Positions 43,220 through 47,803 of a stretch of DNA of 47,803 nucleotides are shown here, piece by piece. How positions within the stretch are numbered: the stretch's first letter is position 1; every line of letters begins with the position of its first letter. A program made the translations under genes and the position numbers. The notes beneath the pieces were generated by a model, which was not told the origin of the DNA, did not search any database, and worked only from the letters and a program-made list of their open reading frames with translations. Source of the DNA: Acanthaster planci (lineage: Eukaryota > Echinodermata > Asteroidea > Valvatida > Acanthasteridae); assembly GCF_001949145.1 (NCBI RefSeq), contig NW_019091612.1:264718-312520 (forward strand). Reading direction: 5' to 3'.

Positions 43220-43335
43220 TCCAAAACTCGCAAAAGGAGTCCTCTGATTTCCTGTGACAACATTCTGAAGGCTTGATGTTCACTGCTATTTCGAACATGA
43301 GCATCTGAGAATTACAGCGGAGCGATTTCTGAACG
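43220..43335 (+). other. Candidate internal exon, unsupported
   Basis: A good acceptor (CTTTTGCAG) and a good donor (AACG|GTATGT) frame 116 nt with stops in the frame checked. It could be an untranslated exon of an unseen gene or chance. Confidence 0.2.
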
Positions 43336-44394
43336 GTATGTTTACATAATAGTTTACGAACTTAGTCACCGGCATAGCCCCACTAGTAGTGTGGCATGGA
43401 CACACACTCCCGATCCATCCTTAGCCACACATCTGTATACGCAATTTCGTGTCGGCGTACTGAACATTTTCGGCGCACCCACTTATAATCGTGGGCGCAA
43501 TTTCTTTTGCACACGAACATGATTCTTGACCTTTCCGCTTTCTAAAAACTATTTATTGAATGATTTCACTCACGTTATTTAGGTACTTTTCAGTCTTTTT
43601 GCCTTTATCCATCCAATCTAATGGGCTCACTCTCACACTCGCCATCTTTAAAATAAGGTTACGTCACTTGACCCCTCGTCGTCTCGATGGCTCTTCCATG
43701 TCAAGACATCTAAACTGCTGCCAAAGTTTTGAAAGAGCCCATTGGTACATGTATCTTGTCGCTCAATCTGTTTATTACATATGTCTGAAGAATGTACATG
43801 TACGTGTGAATGCGGTGCCACTGCAATAATGGCCTCAAATTGGATTAGTCTCTAGGTAGGCCTAGCTCTACTCAGTGGAGCTTTAGTATTCCTCTTTTTC
43901 GATTTTTGACAGGATCATCATACTATTACTAGCGCCCCACTCCTGTAGATATAGTAAGGTTGAAACAGTTCTCAAAAATTCCAAAGACTCAACAAAAAAA
44001 TCCTCTATCACCACCTACTGGCTTCCATAAATGCCAACGTCAAACAGTTGGGGCTTCAGTGATATTTCTGACATAAAAACTGTCCAAATCTGACCGATTT
44101 TGCTCAACACACGCACAGCACTTGAACCTTTTGCTGTGTATTCCTTTCAAATGCGCGAATTGAGATTTAGAATTCGCAATAACTCTACAGGCAAAACAGT
44201 GTCCTCCCAGAAACAAGCATTAGTGTCCCATGTACGTGGTCTGGGCATAAGACTAGTTGATCGTTATGGTTGGGAGTGCTACCGACTGTTTCCTCTATGG
44301 GCGGACATGGTCCTCTTACTGAGCTGCAGGAGAGGCCCAAATGCAGTCAGGGCACAAGATGTAATTGACCAGGAAACAGTTGTTGGTAGCAGTC
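43336..44394. other. Intergenic, no recognisable content
   Basis: Unique sequence without splice-supported ORFs. Confidence 0.4.
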
Positions 44395-44462
44395 CCAACC
44401 GTCACGATCAACAAGTGATGGTGGCCTCCCAACCGTCACTATCAACAAGTGACGGTGGCCTC
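44395..44462 (+). repeat. 34-bp tandem repeat, two copies
   Basis: CCAACCGTCACGATCAACAA and the next 14 bases recur immediately with two differences. Confidence 0.9.
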
Positions 44463-46742
44463 AACATGACTAAATATTAACTCCGAGTCCCCTGTACGGT
44501 AGCACATGGGGGTGTGGCCTCGAACATACAGTTATTTTGGGGTAAATTTTTGTCCTTCCTGCAAAAAATTCATTACACAGATTGTTTCCCCGGTGAACAT
44601 TAATGTTTGGTCACGTTGAGGCCACCGCACTCCCTCCCTATTCTCATGGCCTAACAAACAATGTAACAAGCTCCGTTTGTTTTAACCGTCAAAAATAGTC
44701 AAAAATGCCCTCCACATGATTTCCCCCAGTACACAGACACATATGGGAAATTTGACTGCTTTTGACTGATATGACAACTGTTTCAAGAATGTATCTTAGC
44801 GTAAGAGGGTTAGGCCTAGACCTACCAAAAAAAATGTCTCTTTTAACACGTGTAACATTTGATTTACTTCTGCTTTAATACTGCAACAGTGTAGTTGCTG
44901 GAAATGATCAGGTGAAAGAAGGGCCCACGGTCCAAGCATAGAGAGCTAACTTGTCAGTCTTTACACAGAGAAGCTTTGACGCCTCCTGGCTGATAGACAT
45001 TTTGAATTCATGCACACATTTGTAGAACCTAACATCCTACGTATATAATAACACAAGGTGGAACAAATTCCCAATTACATGCTCTAAATGCAGCATGCAA
45101 GAGCAGCATTCACAAATAACATACATACCGGTACATGTACATGTAGGGCCTAGCCCATTTTCAGTCATTCAGTCATATCAGTTTTAAAGTACCGGTATCT
45201 GCAGCGTATACGTACAGTACCTACATTATTTACACCAAGCAAAATTAAATGTGCATATACTTAGTGTGTGCTTGGGTTGTTTGGCATGTTGGCTTTGTTG
45301 ATGCATTGTTTCTGATACAGAGACAAATACATGTACATATGCATACATTTACATGTACATGTAGCCATGGATACAAAAGCCACACAAAATGTTATATTTT
45401 GCATTCTCGCAGTCAGCATGATGTCACTACGGATTTTTAACACTCGGCAAAGGGACAAATTTACTCCCTCTGGCCATTCAGTAATGTACAGAAGTTCCAG
45501 GATGTCCGACCAGGAGAATGGGTTTTTGCACAAACATGCATGTACTGTACTGTACATGTAGATGTACCCGGCAACTGGTAGCAAGCATCACTTTGTACAG
45601 CAAGTCAGTGTTGCAATATATCTGTGTGTAGGCCTAGTGGCTTTACAGATGTTGAAAATGAAAATCAGATTTCACTGTCAAAATACTTGTCACAAGCATC
45701 ATTAACAGGCCTTGAAATGAATGATGGCCACGATGGCCAGTGCTGTCGTTCTCACTGGCCAAGGAACGTCACAAAAATTTCTGTCCGCATGGCTACATGT
45801 AATTTTGCCTTTCCCTATTTTTTATTTACCTTGGCCATCGTGCTCTTTTTCCACAAACATCCAAAAGCCCATTAAAAACACGAAAATCCTTGTTTTCAGA
45901 TGATGGGTAAAAGGGATGATCGCGGATATGGTCATGATGGAGGCAGGGGAAAGCGAAGGCAAGTCTGGAGGGAATGTTGATTTTGCCGGGCAGCCGTTGC
46001 CGCACACCAATGCGCGACAGGATTTGGTTCACGTGATGGCCTAAGTTGCCTTTTGTTTTACCATGGTTGATCGTGGTTGTAAGGGAATTTTGCCAGATCT
46101 CTATGTTGTTTGCAAATTTCAAATAACAAATTCTGTTATCAGTTTGCAAAGACTGATGGAAAATTTGCGCCTTTGGCCACTTGGGCGCTGTCGTGGAAAA
46201 GAATGCTGACTTGCTACCAAGGTTCTTCAAATTCATCAAATGCCATAGTTTGGTAGTTGAGTCTACATGTATTTCATGAATAACTAAGCCCTAATTTGCT
46301 CGAAATCTAATTTTATTTTGTATCCTGAAAAGGAGGAAACTCCCATTTAAGCATGCTGTTTTTTCTGTTTTCACAAGTCCTATGATCATTTTGTTGAGTC
46401 AAGCATGGCCCAAACACAACCACTTTCGGAAACTGTCACACACATCCGACGGTAACTTTCTAAGGAATTTGAACTCCTAAACAAACTTGGGGGAAACAGT
46501 TTGAAAAAAAATGTTTGAAATGAAGTTTCTCGTGGATGGGGAAGGAGAGGTGATTCATTGCTTGTTTTAACATATTCTATGTATTCGTGGTATAGACGGA
46601 AGTACTACAGCACGATCGTAGTGAGCTCTTCGATGTCTCAACACATGTGCATTGTACATGTACATGTGTGTCCAAACGGAACCCAAACCGAACCTTGGCA
46701 CCTGTGTGTACATGTACTTGCAGCACTACCAAAGCCCCAAGC
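44463..46742. other. Intergenic, TACATGTA-rich
   Basis: No gene is seen. Palindromic ACATGTACATGT runs cluster at 45131-45150, 45328-45365, 45550-45565 and 46651-46668. Confidence 0.5.
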
Positions 46743-47090
46743 AATAAGCCATTTGCGGGTTAAATTTGAATAAAATCTGGTACACTGAGTTATTTGATAG
46801 CACACAGAAATAACAATTTTAATTCCCCACACTAAAGATGCTGTTGCTATACCTCTTGATTCGGGGCAAGCTTTCGCGTAGTGACCACCATCTTTAGAGT
46901 GGACTGGTTTATTTGTGCCCTTCTTATCCATTGGAAATAGTGTATTGATGCAAGGCGTCTCCCCCCGTAATTAATCATGAGCCATAGCAGCATGGTTTTA
47001 GTATGGAGAATTCAAATTATTATGTTCCCGTGAATTTCAAGAACTCAGTGTACCAGATTTTATTCAAAGGTCACTCGCAAAAAGCTTATT
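46743..47090 (-). mobile_element. Palindromic MITE family B, copy 2
   Basis: The ends AATAAG and CTTATT, the TTTGAATAAAATCTGGTACA arms and the GTTGCTATACCTC block match copy 1. The central loop is the reverse complement of the copy 1 loop, so this copy is inverted relative to 22878-23244. Confidence 0.75.
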
Positions 47091-47279
47091 GAGGATTGAC
47101 TATGAAGGCAACTGCTAAGAAATTCATCGTATTCTTACGCTTGAACCCAAAAGGACTCAAAATTCTCTAGTCAAAGGACATTTAAATGATGTCACATGAC
47201 TTGTGATGATGCGTTTTTTAAAATCCTTCAAAGTGAAACAAAAAAGTGTATTCTGTCAGAAAGCATTCTGTTGTTTTAA

Positions 47280-47625
47280 TGATTATTGGGGGGCAGGATC
47301 GTGTAATGTTTTGGTTGGTTGATTCCGTCGTTCTGCTTAATTATTTTTGCTGCTGCTGCTGTTTGTTTTTTGAAATCTAATTTAAGGCTAATGTTTTAAT
47401 TTTTTAACATATACTGTCACTCAGTTTTTATGTATGTTTATTTTATTAATTTTTGTCTTTAAGCTTAAGTATGGTATTCTTACTGTTTGAGTGTGTACAG
47501 TTATTTAAATTTTTTAATGCAATATGTAATTTTTGAACGTCTTTGTACTGTGCCCCAAAACAACTTGTTGCTGGAGAGGGCGCAATATAAATGCTGTAAT
47601 TATTAATATTATGATGTTAATTATC
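47280..47625 (+). repeat. LINE 3' tail-like sequence
   Basis: An AT-rich stretch leads to GAGAGGGCGCAATATAAATG and an ATT-rich end, the usual look of a LINE 3' end in marine invertebrates. No RT domain is adjacent. Confidence 0.45.
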
Positions 47626-47803
47626 ATGACTGAGAGAAAGTTTTGGGGGTAAATCATGTGGAATAAATCTTTTCCATATTAGAGAGTGATGGTTCTGAGA
47701 AGAATCAGTGGGTGTGATGTAAGGTGGTGTGGAATCCATGACGTGTGGAAGAGGATGCTAGAGGAAGAAGGGCTTAGCTTGGTGGTTACTGGAGTGTTAA
47801 CCA
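47626..47803. other. Window end, no recognisable content
   Basis: Short unique sequence. Confidence 0.4.

Noticed and set aside
44100-44480. 126-residue ORF containing the 34-bp tandem repeat
   Set aside because: The composition is not protein-like, 34 is not a multiple of three so the repeat units are read in different frames, and no splice signals or homologue were recognised.
1-47803. CRISPR array, bacterial operon, prophage or integron
   Set aside because: The sequence is eukaryotic with spliced exons; the tandem repeats lack the repeat-spacer pattern.

Overview
The window is eukaryotic. One gene with many short exons and GT-AG introns fills the left 32 kb of the plus strand, and a repeat-rich, apparently gene-poor stretch with one assembly gap fills the rest. 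The mix of tRNA-derived SINEs, hAT, Tc1 and other MITEs, a decayed non-LTR retrotransposon, frequent TACATGTA palindromes and cysteine-rich extracellular domain shuffling suggests a marine invertebrate, probably a deuterostome such as an echinoderm or amphioxus. That placement is an inference; no marker in the window fixes the species.

The gene (first visible exon 267-351, stop codon 30310-30312) was rebuilt by hand from splice signals. It gives 41 coding exons, 4331 nt and about 1,442 residues, and the reading frame stays open through every junction. The N-terminus, presumably with a signal peptide, lies left of the window. The order is: module U1; a Ser/Thr/Pro linker; U2 to U6; seven thyroglobulin type-1 (TY1) domains, most separated by short linker exons; a Kunitz domain between TY1-6 and TY1-7; modules U7 to U14; and a C-terminal Cys-rich module ending at the stop. 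The U modules have six cysteines and resemble pacifastin, or the first half of a VWC domain. A 3'UTR intron follows four bases after the stop, and a good poly(A) signal is at 32194.

TY1, Kunitz and pacifastin folds all include protease inhibitors (cysteine proteases for some TY1 domains, serine proteases for the other two). The simplest reading is a large secreted multi-headed inhibitor or matrix protein. I do not recognise it as a named gene.

Three structural points stand out. Two TY1 domains have each lost both partners of one disulfide, and module U14 has lost two cysteines that would pair in the pacifastin topology. All 14 U modules carry a phase-2 intron that splits the same Cys codon (TG|C or TG|T). 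Modules U7-U14 are four tandem copies of a two-module, four-exon unit.

From about 32.2 kb to the end I find no convincing gene. The region holds decayed coding-like fragments (zinc-finger-like at 33.9-34.5 kb), a hAT element with an inserted LINE fragment, several MITEs, a 344-base N gap and weak candidate exons near 38.7 and 43.2 kb.
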